A stretch of 39,537 nt of DNA from Actinomycetota bacterium (GCA_016871395.1 VFYV01000017.1:1-39537), one strand, 5' to 3'. Shown: positions 1 to 7,520, counted from the stretch's first letter. Notes: a model not told the origin generated them from the sequence alone. Numbers and translations: made by a program.

Positions 1-524
1 TCAACTTCCTCAGCGGAGAGAACGTCCCGAACGTGGTGATCTCACCGCTGTCGTCGCGGGGATCGGTGTGCGTGTTCGTGTATGGCCGTGCCGACGTGAT
101 CGTCGACGTGAATGGCGCATTCCTCAGTGGCTTCGGTTACACGCCCCTGCAGCCCCGACGCATCGCCGACTCGCGAAACGGCGGGGGCACCGCGGGCGTC
201 CGGGCCATCGGCGCCATCGACGGCTCCGGCGCTCCGCTCGAGATCTCGGTGGCGAACCTTTCGCCGTCCACGTCGCAACGACTGGTGTCGGTGTCACTGA
301 ACGTCACCGCCATCGGTCTCGACGCCCACCCGGCGGGTGGTTACGTCACGGTGTACGCCTGCGACGAGCTTCCCAACTCGTCCAACCTGAATTTCGTACC
401 CGGCGAGATCGCCCCCAACGCGGTGCTGGCGCCGGTCTCCGAGAACGGCACCGTCTGTCTGCACGTGTTCGGTCGCGCGCACATCATCGTCGACGTCTTT
501 GGTGTCATCACCACCTCCGACTGA
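1..524 (+). CDS. Secreted/surface repeat protein, C-terminal part (5' end outside window)
   Basis: The reading frame is open from base 3 with no start in view, so the gene begins upstream; the in-frame GTG at 33 is only an internal codon. About 173 residues are visible. They are rich in beta-prone Val, Thr, Ser and Asn, with no membrane segment and no recognisable catalytic motif. One module is nearly repeated: a block around N-F-L-S-G-E at the left edge matches N-F-V-P-G-E 129 residues later, and each ends in a G-R-A-x-x-I-V-D-V segment. Between them is a P-x-R-I-A-D-S-R-N-G turn resembling the PxRxxDTRxG motif of repetitive actinobacterial exoproteins. Paired Cys residues suggest an exported, disulfide-bonded fold. 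The protein ends right after the last repeat. A surface or secreted structural role is inferred; no enzyme function is claimed. Confidence 0.75.
   Translation, partial: NFLSGENVPNVVISPLSSRGSVCVFVYGRADVIVDVNGAFLSGFGYTPLQPRRIADSRNGGGTAGVRAIGAIDGSGAPLEISVANLSPSTSQRLVSVSLNVTAIGLDAHPAGGYVTVYACDELPNSSNLNFVPGEIAPNAVLAPVSENGTVCLHVFGRAHIIVDVFGVITTSD
3..521 (+). repeat. Protein-coding tandem repeat, period about 387 bp (129 residues)
   Basis: Two in-frame copies of the motif N-F-x-x-G-E-x-x-P-N-x-V-[IL]-x-P begin at 3 and 390, each followed by G-[ST]-V-C and G-R-A-x-[VI]-I-V-D-V. The copies are diverged in DNA and similar in protein, which points to an old domain duplication; more copies probably lie upstream. 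Confidence 0.7.
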
Positions 525-546
525 GGAACGTGCAGTACTACGCGCG

Positions 547-873
547 TCACGGTGCAGGACGGTGGAACACGGCGTTGGTGACCGCAATCTCGATGTCTTC
601 ACCCTGAATCGACGCCGAACCGTCGACGACTATGGAGTAGTCATGAAACTCGACTTCATTTGTGGTCGGTGTCCACACCAAGGTGACATGCGGATTCGTC
701 GCAACGTTCGCACAGGCCGAGCGTCCGGGGGCGATCACTCGCACTCGATCGCTTTCCACCTCGCACCGTAGAGCGACCACGTGGGCACGCTCGCGCCCAG
801 TGGTGACGAGATACGCGAACCTCCGACCAACCAATCGATCCGCCAGACCCGTCGGCTCGATACGGATACTCAA
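547..873 (-). CDS. Pyridoxamine 5'-phosphate oxidase-fold (PPOX) family protein
   Basis: This 108-residue protein has the split beta-barrel pattern of small PPOX-fold flavin or F420-binding proteins: an N-terminal R-R-F-A-Y-L-V-T strand, a V-x-P-G-R-S-x-x-x-x-N segment where the phosphate-binding loop lies, and a V-D-G-S-A strand near the C-terminus. The frame stays open into the upstream nitroreductase gene, so the start had to be chosen. TTG at 873 is preferred because it overlaps the nitroreductase stop as TTGA, a translational-coupling arrangement, and begins the protein at M-S-I-R-I-E-P. The two genes form an operon of small flavoenzymes. The cofactor (FMN, F420 or heme) and substrate cannot be told from sequence. 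The TTG start is less certain than the family call. Confidence 0.7.
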   Translation of the reverse strand: MSIRIEPTGLADRLVGRRFAYLVTTGRERAHVVALRCEVESDRVRVIAPGRSACANVATNPHVTLVWTPTTNEVEFHDYSIVVDGSASIQGEDIEIAVTNAVFHRPAP

Positions 874-1529
874 CGGTGGGTTCCCCACGAATCCCAGTGG
901 GTCATCTCGTTCGACGGCAAGCGATGTGCCGGCTTGAAGTCGTCGCCGGTGTAGTACGCCACCGGGAACAACACCGTCTGCGTCCAGTCTTCCGGAATAC
1001 CCAACATCGTCGACACCTCGGACTCGGAGAACAAGTGGATGGTGGTCCACGCCGTGCCGAGACCGCGGGCCCGCAACGCCAACATGAAACTCCATGCCGC
1101 GGGCAGGATGCTGCCGTAGGTGCTGGCTTGGGCGATGACCATTGGCACGTTTTCCACACGACCCTTCACGCAGGCGATGACGAACACCGGAACATGCTCC
1201 AGAATCGAACCGAGATACTCAGCCGACTCCATCACTTTGGGCATGACGTGCTCGCGCGGGTCACCCTCGGGCAACGGCGGCGGATACCCCGAACCGGCCA
1301 TCACCTCGCCTCCCTTGCGGTACACGTCGGCGATGGCCCTCCTCTTCTCCGGATCCGTCACCACCACGAAGGCCCAGTTCTGAGCGTTGGTACCGGTGGG
1401 GGCCTGCATGGCGATGTCGATGCACTCGGCGATCACCTCGGGCTCCACCGACCGGCTCAGATCGAGGCGCTTGCGCACCGACCGGGTGGTGGTGAGCAGT
1501 TTGTCGGTGGCGGCGCGGTCGATCGTCAT
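870..1529 (-). CDS. Nitroreductase family protein
   Basis: The 219-residue protein is an FMN-dependent NAD(P)H oxidoreductase of the nitroreductase fold. The R-S-V-R-K-R motif near the N-terminus and A-P-T-G-T-N-A-Q-N-W about 30 residues later are the usual FMN-contacting segments. The C-terminal P-V-A-Y-Y-T-G-D-D-F-K-P-A and H-W-D-S-W segments match actinobacterial members. Family members reduce nitro groups, quinones or unsaturated ketones; the substrate here is unknown. The frame is open upstream to 1595, but ATG 1529 is chosen because a TAGAGT -10-like element ends 7 bases before it and the extra upstream residues are low-complexity and basic. It is coupled by a TTGA overlap to the PPOX gene and is divergent from the peroxiredoxin gene, so a redox or detoxification setting is plausible. 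Confidence 0.9.
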   Translation of the reverse strand: MTIDRAATDKLLTTTRSVRKRLDLSRSVEPEVIAECIDIAMQAPTGTNAQNWAFVVVTDPEKRRAIADVYRKGGEVMAGSGYPPPLPEGDPREHVMPKVMESAEYLGSILEHVPVFVIACVKGRVENVPMVIAQASTYGSILPAAWSFMLALRARGLGTAWTTIHLFSESEVSTMLGIPEDWTQTVLFPVAYYTGDDFKPAHRLPSNEMTHWDSWGTHR

Positions 1530-1536
1530 GGGGAGG

Positions 1537-1542
1537 ACTCTA
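1537..1542 (-). promoter_or_regulatory. -10-like element, probable leaderless start of nitroreductase
   Basis: TAGAGT on the minus strand ends 7 bases before ATG 1529. No good -35 is seen 16-18 bases upstream. Confidence 0.5.
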
Positions 1543-1626
1543 GGTCGCCCGGGCCGAAGGATCTTCCACGACGAAGATCGCCGAGTTTTACCCACTGCTC
1601 ACCCGTAGCCTCAAGACACCGAATTC

Positions 1627-1634
1627 AGAAGGAG
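1627..1634 (+). promoter_or_regulatory. Strong Shine-Dalgarno of peroxiredoxin gene
   Basis: AGAAGGAG lies 7 bases before ATG 1642. It is one of few canonical ribosome binding sites in the window. A TAGCCT hexamer at 1606-1611 could be the -10 of a short-leader transcript. Confidence 0.75.
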
Positions 1635-1641
1635 CATCGAA

Positions 1642-2277
1642 ATGGCCATCCGTCTCGGCGACACCGCCCCCGACTTCACCGCCGACACCACCCAGGGCAC
1701 CATCTCGTTCCACGAGTGGCTCGGCGATTCTTGGGGGGTGCTGTTCAGCCACCCCAAGGACTTCACCCCGGTGTGCACCACCGAACTCGGTTATGTCGCG
1801 CGCATCAAGCCCGAGTTCGACAAGCGCAACGTGAAGGTCATCGGCTTGTCCGTCGACTCGGTCGAGAGCCACAACAAGTGGGAAGGCGACATCGGCGAGA
1901 CCCAGGGAACTCCGGTGAACTTCCCCATGATCGGCGATCCCGATCGCAAGGTGAGCGACCTGTACGACATGATCCACCCCAACGCCAACGACACCCTCAC
2001 GGTACGCAGCGTGTTCGTGATCGGTCCCGACAAGAAGGTGAAACTCACCATCACCTACCCGGCCTCCACCGGACGCAACTTCGACGAAATCCTGCGCGTC
2101 ATCGACTCGCTCCAGCTCACCGCGAAGTACAAGGTCGCCACCCCGGTCAACTGGACCGACGGTAACGACGTCATCATCGGTGCGGCGGTGTCCGACGAGG
2201 AGGCCAAGACCCTCTTCCCGAACGGATGGAAGACCGTCAAGCCCTACCTGCGCGTGTTGCCCCAGCCGGGCAAGTGA
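1642..2277 (+). CDS. Peroxiredoxin, 1-Cys Prx6-type
   Basis: This 211-residue thiol peroxidase reduces H2O2 and alkyl hydroperoxides in the cytoplasm. The peroxidatic Cys45 sits in P-V-C-T-T-E after S-H-P-K-D-F-T, the hallmark of the Prx6 subfamily. The AhpC/TSA thioredoxin-like domain covers about residues 5-140. The C-terminal 1-cysPrx domain (about 155-205) includes A-T-P-V-N-W and a late W-K-T-V-K-P-Y-L-R segment. Full length is typical for Prx6. I see no second Cys placed as a resolving residue, consistent with a 1-Cys mechanism. The start has a strong Shine-Dalgarno, suggesting high expression. The gene is monocistronic: it diverges from the nitroreductase and converges on the next gene with one base between stop codons. 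Confidence 0.95.
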   Translation: MAIRLGDTAPDFTADTTQGTISFHEWLGDSWGVLFSHPKDFTPVCTTELGYVARIKPEFDKRNVKVIGLSVDSVESHNKWEGDIGETQGTPVNFPMIGDPDRKVSDLYDMIHPNANDTLTVRSVFVIGPDKKVKLTITYPASTGRNFDEILRVIDSLQLTAKYKVATPVNWTDGNDVIIGAAVSDEEAKTLFPNGWKTVKPYLRVLPQPGK

Positions 2278-2291
2278 TTCACCCCGGCTGG
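2262..2291. terminator. Hairpin shared by two convergent genes
   Basis: CCAGCCGGG at 2262-2270 pairs perfectly with CCCGGCTGG at 2283-2291 (9 bp, 12-base loop). The loop contains both stop codons of the converging peroxiredoxin and adenylyltransferase genes. No U-tract follows on either strand, so it may be a non-canonical bidirectional terminator or a 3'-end stabiliser. Confidence 0.55.
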
Positions 2292-2761
2292 TAGTTCGCC
2301 TCGATCCATTCGCGAACGACCGGCGCCACCTTCGACAGGTGCGTGGCCGGATCGTTCCGGATGGCCGTGGCACTGATGGGAACGTTCACCCGCTCGGGAT
2401 CGCACACCAGGGGCTCGGCCCCCAATCGTCGGGCCAGTTCCGAGATGTAGAAGTCGCTCGACACCACCACGTGCGGGCCGGTCTCGAACGGCCATTTCGA
2501 TCGGAACAGGGCGATCCACGCGGCCCAGAGATCCTCGTCGTCCCAGTCGTTACCCAATTCGTGAGCCACCCGCACGACGGTGGCCCCGGGGTGCAGGTCG
2601 CGCAACCACTCCGCCCGCCGGTCGCCCGGGAACGTCTCGCCGTCACGCGTGTTGACGAACACCACCACACGTTCGCACCGCTCGCGGGCCCACTCGATCA
2701 TGTACGAATGACCCAGGTGCGGAGGGTCGAAACGACCCACGATCAGTCCGGTCGGATGCAC
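2279..2761 (-). CDS. Nicotinamide-nucleotide adenylyltransferase-like (NadR/NadM type)
   Basis: The 160-residue protein is a nucleotidyltransferase of the HIGH superfamily. V-G-R-F-D-P-P-H-L-G-H at 8-18 carries the H-x-G-H ATP-binding motif (H15, H18), and I-S-A-T-A-I-R at 129-135 is the second signature (ISxTxxR). The W-x-x-D-L-H-P and late S-S-D-F-Y segments resemble the NMN adenylyltransferase domain of NadR. The likely reaction is NMN + ATP to NAD+ + PPi, as salvage or final NAD synthesis. A phosphopantetheine- or FAD-type transferase is less likely from motif spacing. GTG 2761 is chosen over GTG 2767 because a TGAACA/TAGTCT promoter ends 6 bases before it. The gene is monocistronic, convergent with the peroxiredoxin and divergent from the ABC transporter. 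Confidence 0.8.
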   Translation of the reverse strand: MHPTGLIVGRFDPPHLGHSYMIEWARERCERVVVFVNTRDGETFPGDRRAEWLRDLHPGATVVRVAHELGNDWDDEDLWAAWIALFRSKWPFETGPHVVVSSDFYISELARRLGAEPLVCDPERVNVPISATAIRNDPATHLSKVAPVVREWIEANYQPG

Positions 2762-2767
2762 CGGCAC

Positions 2768-2796
2768 AGACTAGGACCAGCGTCACCGCGTGTTCA
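2768..2796 (-). promoter_or_regulatory. Promoter of adenylyltransferase-like gene, leaderless
   Basis: On the minus strand TGAACA (2791-2796) and TAGTCT (2768-2773) are 17 bases apart, and the -10 ends 6 bases before GTG 2761. This decides the start codon. Confidence 0.6.
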
Positions 2797-2831
2797 CCAA
2801 AGTCGCACGTGTGCCCTGCCGACGACGACGG

Positions 2832-2837
2832 CAGAAT
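2832..2837 (+). promoter_or_regulatory. Possible -10 element of ABC transporter operon
   Basis: CAGAAT ends 6 bases before ATG 2844. It lacks the first T of the consensus, but the same hexamer at the same spacing precedes the acyl-CoA dehydrogenase at 18528. No clear -35. Confidence 0.35.
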
Positions 2838-2843
2838 GGCCGC

Positions 2844-3581
2844 ATGAGCACCTCCACCATCGTCGCCGCCGGTGCGGTCGACGCCTTCAAGATCTACGGC
2901 AAGGACGACAGTGAGGTGCGCGCCCTCGACGGCGTCACGGTGAACTTCGACGCCGGAAGGTTCACGGCCATCATGGGTCCGTCGGGTTCGGGCAAGAGCA
3001 CCCTGATGCACTGCCTGGCCGGGCTCGACACGTTGACCTCGGGCACCATCACCATCGGTGACACCAATCTGGCCACGCTCAACGACAAGGAGCTCACGCT
3101 CACCCGACGCACCAACGTGGGTTTCATCTTCCAGGCCTACAACCTCATCCCCACTCTCACCGCGCTCGAGAACATCACGTTGCCACTCGACCTCGGTGGA
3201 ACGCCCGTCGATCAGCAATGGCTCGACACCGTCGTCGATGCGGTCGGCCTTCGTTCGCGTCTGAACCACCGCCCGAGCGAACTCTCCGGTGGCCAGCAGC
3301 AGCGCGTCGCCGTGGCTCGCGCGTTGGCGAGCAAGCCGCGCATCATCTTCGCCGACGAACCCACGGGCAACCTCGACAGTCGCATGGGTGCCGAGATCCT
3401 CTCGTTCATGCGCCACGCGGTCACCGACCTCGGACAGACCATCGTGATGGTCACCCACGATCCGGTGGCCGCGTCCTACGCGGACCGCGTGATCTTCCTC
3501 GCCGACGGCAAGATCGTCGACGATTTGAACGACCCATCGGCCGACCAGGTGCTCGACCGCATGAAGCGTCTCGGTTCCTGA
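2844..3581 (+). CDS. ABC transporter ATP-binding protein (MacB/LolD class)
   Basis: This is a 245-residue cytoplasmic ATPase. Visible motifs are Walker A G-P-S-G-S-G-K-S-T at 45-53, Q-loop near Q97, signature L-S-G-G-Q at 147-151, Walker B I-I-F-A-D-E at 167-172 with D-loop N-L-D-S, and H-loop H205 in V-T-H-D. The motif set and length match ATPases that drive MacB/FtsX mechanotransmission permeases rather than importers. It is one base upstream of the FtsX-type permease, its obvious partner. The start chosen is ATG 2844; the frame extends upstream, but those residues are an Arg run without family similarity. No substrate is implied by the sequence. Confidence 0.95.
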   Translation: MSTSTIVAAGAVDAFKIYGKDDSEVRALDGVTVNFDAGRFTAIMGPSGSGKSTLMHCLAGLDTLTSGTITIGDTNLATLNDKELTLTRRTNVGFIFQAYNLIPTLTALENITLPLDLGGTPVDQQWLDTVVDAVGLRSRLNHRPSELSGGQQQRVAVARALASKPRIIFADEPTGNLDSRMGAEILSFMRHAVTDLGQTIVMVTHDPVAASYADRVIFLADGKIVDDLNDPSADQVLDRMKRLGS

Positions 3582-3582
3582 C

Positions 3583-6156
3583 ATGGCCGCCCCCGTCACC
3601 CGACTCACCATTCGGGGCGTCATCGCCCGCAAATGGCGCATCTTCCTCACCATCCTGGCGGTGGTGAGCGGAGTCGCGTTCGTGAGCGGCGCCTTCGTCC
3701 TGACCGACAGCGTCAAGAAATCGATCAACGATCTGTTCGCCACCCTCAGCGAGGGCATCGACCTGGAGGTCCGCACGTCCATCGCCTTCGGTGACGAGGC
3801 CACGGCCGAGCGCGACCCGGTGTCGACGGCCCTGATCGACGAGATCGCCGCCGTCGAGGGTGTGCGTCTGGCCGAGGGCAACCTGTTGCGGGCCGCCACC
3901 GTGATCACCGCCGACGGTGAGCCCCTGCGCACCTCGGGTCCGGCTTTCGGTATCGCCTGGGTCGGTCCCGACGGACTCGACGGGCGAACCATGGTCGAGG
4001 GTCGTCCGGCGCTGGGCCCGGGCGAGGTGACCCTCGACAAGTCGTCGGCACGTCGCGCCGGATACGAGATTGGCGACACGGTCACCATCGTCGGCCCCAC
4101 CGGCAAGGGCGACTTCGAACTCGTCGGGCTCAACGGCACCGGCAAGACCACCAACGGTGGTGGTGCCAGCATCGCCGCCTTCGACCCCGTCACGGCGAAC
4201 GAGTTCCTCGGCGCCAAGGACATGGTCGACTCCATCTACGTGGCCATCGACGAAGGCGCCGACCGCGACGTCGTGATGGCGGCCGTCGACGCGGCGCTTC
4301 CCGAGGGTCTCGAGGTGATCACCGGCGAGCAGTCCGCCGAGGAGACCGCCGGGGCCATCAACGACATCATCGACATCTTCGGCAACGTGCTGCTGGGTTT
4401 CGCCGCCGTGTCCCTGTTCGTCAGCGCCTTCCTGATCTTCAACACCTTCGCCATCATCGTGAGCCAGCGTCTGCGTGAGCTGGCGTTGTTGCGCGCCGTC
4501 GGGGCGAGTTCGCGCCAGATCCGCACGATGATCATCGGCGAGGCGCTGGTGGTCTCGGTCGTCGCCACCGTGCTCGGCGTCATCGCCGGCATGGGGGTGG
4601 CCAAGGGCATCGTGGCCATCTTCAACGCGGCCGGAGCGGCGTTCCCCTCGGCCTCGCTCATCGTCTCCACCCGTACCGTCTTCGCCAGCACCGTGGTCGG
4701 TGTGGGGGTCACGGTGGCCGCCGCCATCGTGCCGGCACTACGCGCCGCGCGCATTCCACCGGTGGCGGCCATGCGACCCGAGTTGGGTTTCAATTCGTTG
4801 CAGAAGAACAAGCGACTGGTGGTGGGCTCGATCACCACGGCGCTCGGACTCGTGCTGTTCAGCGTGGGTGTCTTCGGTCAGCCCGGCGGAACCTCGGGTA
4901 CGTTGGGTCTGTCGGCCGTCGGTGCGGTGTTGCTGTTCCTCGGGATCGCCAGCCTGTCCACCACGGTGGCCGCCCCGGCCAGTCGCATCATCAGTCGCGT
5001 CCTGCCGCTTCCCTTCCGGCCGATGACGCGTTCGGTGCCCGGCCGCCTCGGTAGCCGCAACGCGCAACGCACGCCACGACGCACCGCGTCCACCGCGTCG
5101 GCCCTGATGATCGGCCTGGCGCTCGTGAGCACAGTGTCGGTGGTGGCCTCGTCGGTGCAGGCCTCGTTCAAACAACAACTGCAGGGATCGGTGACCGCGG
5201 ACTTCTTCGTCTCGAACGGTCCCGGCAACTTCCAGGGGCTGCCGGTCTCGTTCTCCGAGCGCCTCTCCGAACTGGCCGAGTTGTCGGCCGTCAGCCCGTT
5301 CCGCGCCGCCACCGCCCAGGTGAACGGCGAGACCAAGCAGATCGGTGCCGTGCGGGGATCGGCCTTCGGCGAGCTGGTCGACATCGACCTCACCAGCGGA
5401 TCCGTCGAGTCGCTCGACGAGGGCAAAATCCTCCTGCACCGCGATCCCGCCCGCGACTACGCGGTGAAGGTCGGCGACACGCTCACGATCCTGTGGCTCA
5501 ACGGCACCGAGCAGCAGATCGAGGTGGGCGGCATCTACAACGACGCCACCATCGCCGGGAACTGGTTGGTGGGCCTGTCCACCTTGCAGGCGGTCTCCAC
5601 CGCCGAGCCCACCGACTTCTTCATCGGGGCCAAGATCGCCGACGACGTGTCCATCGAGGACGCCCGGGCCGCCGTGGAGAAGGTCGCCGTCGACTTCCCC
5701 AGCGCCGAGGTCCAGGACCAGGCCGAGTTCCAGCAGGCCCAGGAGGATCAACTGAACCAATTGTTGATCGTCATCTACGGCTTGCTGATCATCTCCATCG
5801 CCATCGCCGTGCTCGGCATCGCCAACACCATGGCGCTGTCGGTCTTCGAGCGCACCCGCGAGTTCGGGCTGTTGCGAGCGGTGGGAATGAGCAAGCGCGA
5901 CCTCAAGCGATCCATTCGTTGGGAGGCGGTCATCGTCGCGGTCTTTGGGGCGTCGCTCGGAATCTTCGTCGGCATTCCACTCGGACTGGCCGTCACCAAA
6001 GCGCTACCCTCGACCTTCATCACCACCACCGTCGTTCCGGTCGACACCATCATCATCATTTTCATGGCCTCGATCATCGTTGGCATCGTGGCCGCCATCG
6101 GACCGGCTCGCCGAGCCGCAAAACTGAACGTGCTCGATTCCATCTCCACGTACTGA
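3583..6156 (+). CDS. FtsX-like ABC transporter permease
   Basis: The 857-residue membrane protein starts one base after the ATPase stop. A first membrane segment lies at about 16-38 (I-L-A-V-V-S-G-V-A-F-V-S-G), followed by a large extracytoplasmic MacB core-like domain. A three-helix FtsX block follows at about 270-390, containing R-E-L-A-L-L-R-A-V-G-A-S. Further helices sit at about 410-470. A second external domain comes next, then a second FtsX block at about 720-850 with R-E-F-G-L-L-R-A-V-G-M-S. The duplicated L-L-R-A-V-G coupling-helix motif shows the two-lobe architecture of large Gram-positive permeases. It probably homodimerises with the ATPase to extract or export a lipid, lipoprotein or peptide, or to transmit a signal. 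No periplasmic adaptor gene is nearby, as expected for a Gram-positive. Confidence 0.93.
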   Translation: MAAPVTRLTIRGVIARKWRIFLTILAVVSGVAFVSGAFVLTDSVKKSINDLFATLSEGIDLEVRTSIAFGDEATAERDPVSTALIDEIAAVEGVRLAEGNLLRAATVITADGEPLRTSGPAFGIAWVGPDGLDGRTMVEGRPALGPGEVTLDKSSARRAGYEIGDTVTIVGPTGKGDFELVGLNGTGKTTNGGGASIAAFDPVTANEFLGAKDMVDSIYVAIDEGADRDVVMAAVDAALPEGLEVITGEQSAEETAGAINDIIDIFGNVLLGFAAVSLFVSAFLIFNTFAIIVSQRLRELALLRAVGASSRQIRTMIIGEALVVSVVATVLGVIAGMGVAKGIVAIFNAAGAAFPSASLIVSTRTVFASTVVGVGVTVAAAIVPALRAARIPPVAAMRPELGFNSLQKNKRLVVGSITTALGLVLFSVGVFGQPGGTSGTLGLSAVGAVLLFLGIASLSTTVAAPASRIISRVLPLPFRPMTRSVPGRLGSRNAQRTPRRTASTASALMIGLALVSTVSVVASSVQASFKQQLQGSVTADFFVSNGPGNFQGLPVSFSERLSELAELSAVSPFRAATAQVNGETKQIGAVRGSAFGELVDIDLTSGSVESLDEGKILLHRDPARDYAVKVGDTLTILWLNGTEQQIEVGGIYNDATIAGNWLVGLSTLQAVSTAEPTDFFIGAKIADDVSIEDARAAVEKVAVDFPSAEVQDQAEFQQAQEDQLNQLLIVIYGLLIISIAIAVLGIANTMALSVFERTREFGLLRAVGMSKRDLKRSIRWEAVIVAVFGASLGIFVGIPLGLAVTKALPSTFITTTVVPVDTIIIIFMASIIVGIVAAIGPARRAAKLNVLDSISTY

Positions 6157-6165
6157 GACACGACG

Positions 6166-6555
6166 ATGTCGCACGACCCCCGAAACCTCTCCCCCGAGGT
6201 GTTGTCTTTCGTGCGAGAGCGCCATTTGGCCACCCTCACCACGTTGCGCGTCGATGGTTCTCCACACGTCGTTCCCGTGGGCTTCACCTTGGACGAGTCG
6301 CGCGGCGTGGTGCGCGTCATCACCTGGGCCACCTCGGTGAAAACCGGTCACGCCCGACGCGGGGGTCGAGCAGCGGTCAGTCAGGTCGATGGTGGTCGCT
6401 GGCTGACCTTCGAGGGGGTCGTGAGTGTGACCGACGAGCCAGCAGCAGTCGCCGCGGCGGTGTCGGCGTACGCCGCGCGTTACCGACAGCCCAAGGAGCG
6501 TTCCGACCGCGTCGTCATCGAGATTCAGGTCGACCGAGTACTGGGTCGCGCCTGA
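6166..6555 (+). CDS. PPOX-class (probably F420-dependent) oxidoreductase
   Basis: The 129-residue protein has the layout of small F420-binding PPOX enzymes: F-V-R-E-R-H-L-A-T-L-T-T-L near residue 15, D-G-S-P-H-V-V-P-V-G at about 30-39, then T-x-x-x-V-K-T-G-H-A-R-R-G and a W-L-T-F-E-G-V-V strand. The family reduces unsaturated or quinone-like substrates with F420H2, or in related groups binds FMN or heme. The gene starts 9 bases after the permease stop and may be co-transcribed, but no functional link to the exporter is known. Its stop abuts the stop of the convergent Fpg/Nei-like gene within TGATCA. Confidence 0.8.
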   Translation: MSHDPRNLSPEVLSFVRERHLATLTTLRVDGSPHVVPVGFTLDESRGVVRVITWATSVKTGHARRGGRAAVSQVDGGRWLTFEGVVSVTDEPAAVAAAVSAYAARYRQPKERSDRVVIEIQVDRVLGRA

Positions 6556-7458
6556 TCAGCCGAAACGGGTGAGGTCGTCGTCGATTTTGAGGCGCTGTCG
6601 CGCGGCGCGGGCGTCGGCCATGTAGCGAATCTCGGCCGGATGTGTGGGCGTGTGATCGTTGGCCGCCAAGTGAGCGGGTATCAACCGACGATCCAACTTC
6701 TGCTGACATTCGGGGCACCAGTACAGGGCTCGCGAGCGCTCCTCACAGTGCCCATGGGCCACGGTGCCCCGACAACGCGGGCAACGCTGACCGTTGCACG
6801 AGTACACCGAATGCTCGTAACCACCATCCCCACGGGTTCGCGACTTCACGATTCGTGCGGCCGCCTCCACCAACACGGCACAGTCCTCGTACGACAACTC
6901 CATCACCGGCGCGAAAGGACTCAATCCCACCGCCCACAGAGTCTCGCTTCGATCGGCGTTTCCGAGCCCGGTGATGACGCTTTGATCAGCGAGCACGTCG
7001 CAAATGGATGTGTTGCCGGCCTTGTACGACAGGAGGCGACAAGTGACCTCGACCAGATCGGGTCGGCGCTGCGAGATGTCGGGGCCGACGCCTCCACTGT
7101 GCGGATGTCGAGCCCGATCGGGAATGCGGAACGTCTCCACGATCGGCGCGCTGAAGCACACCGCCACCCATCCATCGACCTCGATGATCGCCCGGGCCTC
7201 GTAGGTGTTGCGACGCCAGACCTCGTTCGGTCGGTACACGTGCCACTTGCCAGTGAAGCGCAGATCGGTGGACAACACGATGCCATCGTCCCATCGCACG
7301 TCGACGCGACGGCCGTTGCGTTCGATGGCTTCGATGATGCTTCCGGGGCGCGGGGCAGGACCGATGGACGACATCGCATCGAAGCGCGTAGTGATTCGAC
7401 CCACCAGTGCCGTGCGCATCGCCGACACGTTGTGACTGATTCCGCCTCTACCTGCCAC
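6556..7458 (-). CDS. Fpg/Nei-family DNA glycosylase-like protein lacking canonical catalytic residues
   Basis: The 300-residue protein has the full Fpg/Nei layout. There is an N-terminal beta-sandwich, a helix-two-turn-helix around Q-S-V-I-T-G-L-G-N, and a C-terminal zinc finger C-P-R-C-x18-C-P-E-C with an Arg placed before the last Cys pair. Known members excise oxidised bases using N-terminal Pro1, Glu2 and a beta-hairpin Lys. Here the first residues are M-A-G-R-G-G-I-S-H, with 17 residues before L-V-G-R as in Fpg and Mtb Nei2. By ungapped count Pro becomes Ala and Glu becomes Gly, and the usual G-K of the hairpin reads G-R. The H2TH Tyr position is Asp. GTG 7458 is supported by TACATT ending 6 bases upstream. 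DNA binding is plausible; normal glycosylase/lyase chemistry is doubtful. Confidence 0.8.
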   Translation of the reverse strand: MAGRGGISHNVSAMRTALVGRITTRFDAMSSIGPAPRPGSIIEAIERNGRRVDVRWDDGIVLSTDLRFTGKWHVYRPNEVWRRNTYEARAIIEVDGWVAVCFSAPIVETFRIPDRARHPHSGGVGPDISQRRPDLVEVTCRLLSYKAGNTSICDVLADQSVITGLGNADRSETLWAVGLSPFAPVMELSYEDCAVLVEAAARIVKSRTRGDGGYEHSVYSCNGQRCPRCRGTVAHGHCEERSRALYWCPECQQKLDRRLIPAHLAANDHTPTHPAEIRYMADARAARQRLKIDDDLTRFG

Positions 7459-7464
7459 GTCGCA

Positions 7465-7470
7465 AATGTA
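7465..7470 (-). promoter_or_regulatory. -10-like element of Fpg/Nei-like gene, leaderless
   Basis: TACATT on the minus strand ends 6 bases before GTG 7458, fixing the start used to judge the missing catalytic residues. No -35 match. Confidence 0.55.
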
Positions 7471-7520
7471 GGTCGTCGAGCGGACCCGGGTGCGTGATAC
7501 CCGGGTACCGTACGGTGGTC

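Noticed and set aside
2805-2814. GCAC-GT-GTGC inverted repeat near the ABC transporter start
   Set aside because: Arms of only 4 bp, common by chance in this composition.
2643-4235. 530-residue open frame on the minus strand opposite the ABC transporter genes
   Set aside because: It is antisense to clear Walker and FtsX motifs, has no family-like motif of its own, and long antisense frames are expected in high-G+C coding DNA.
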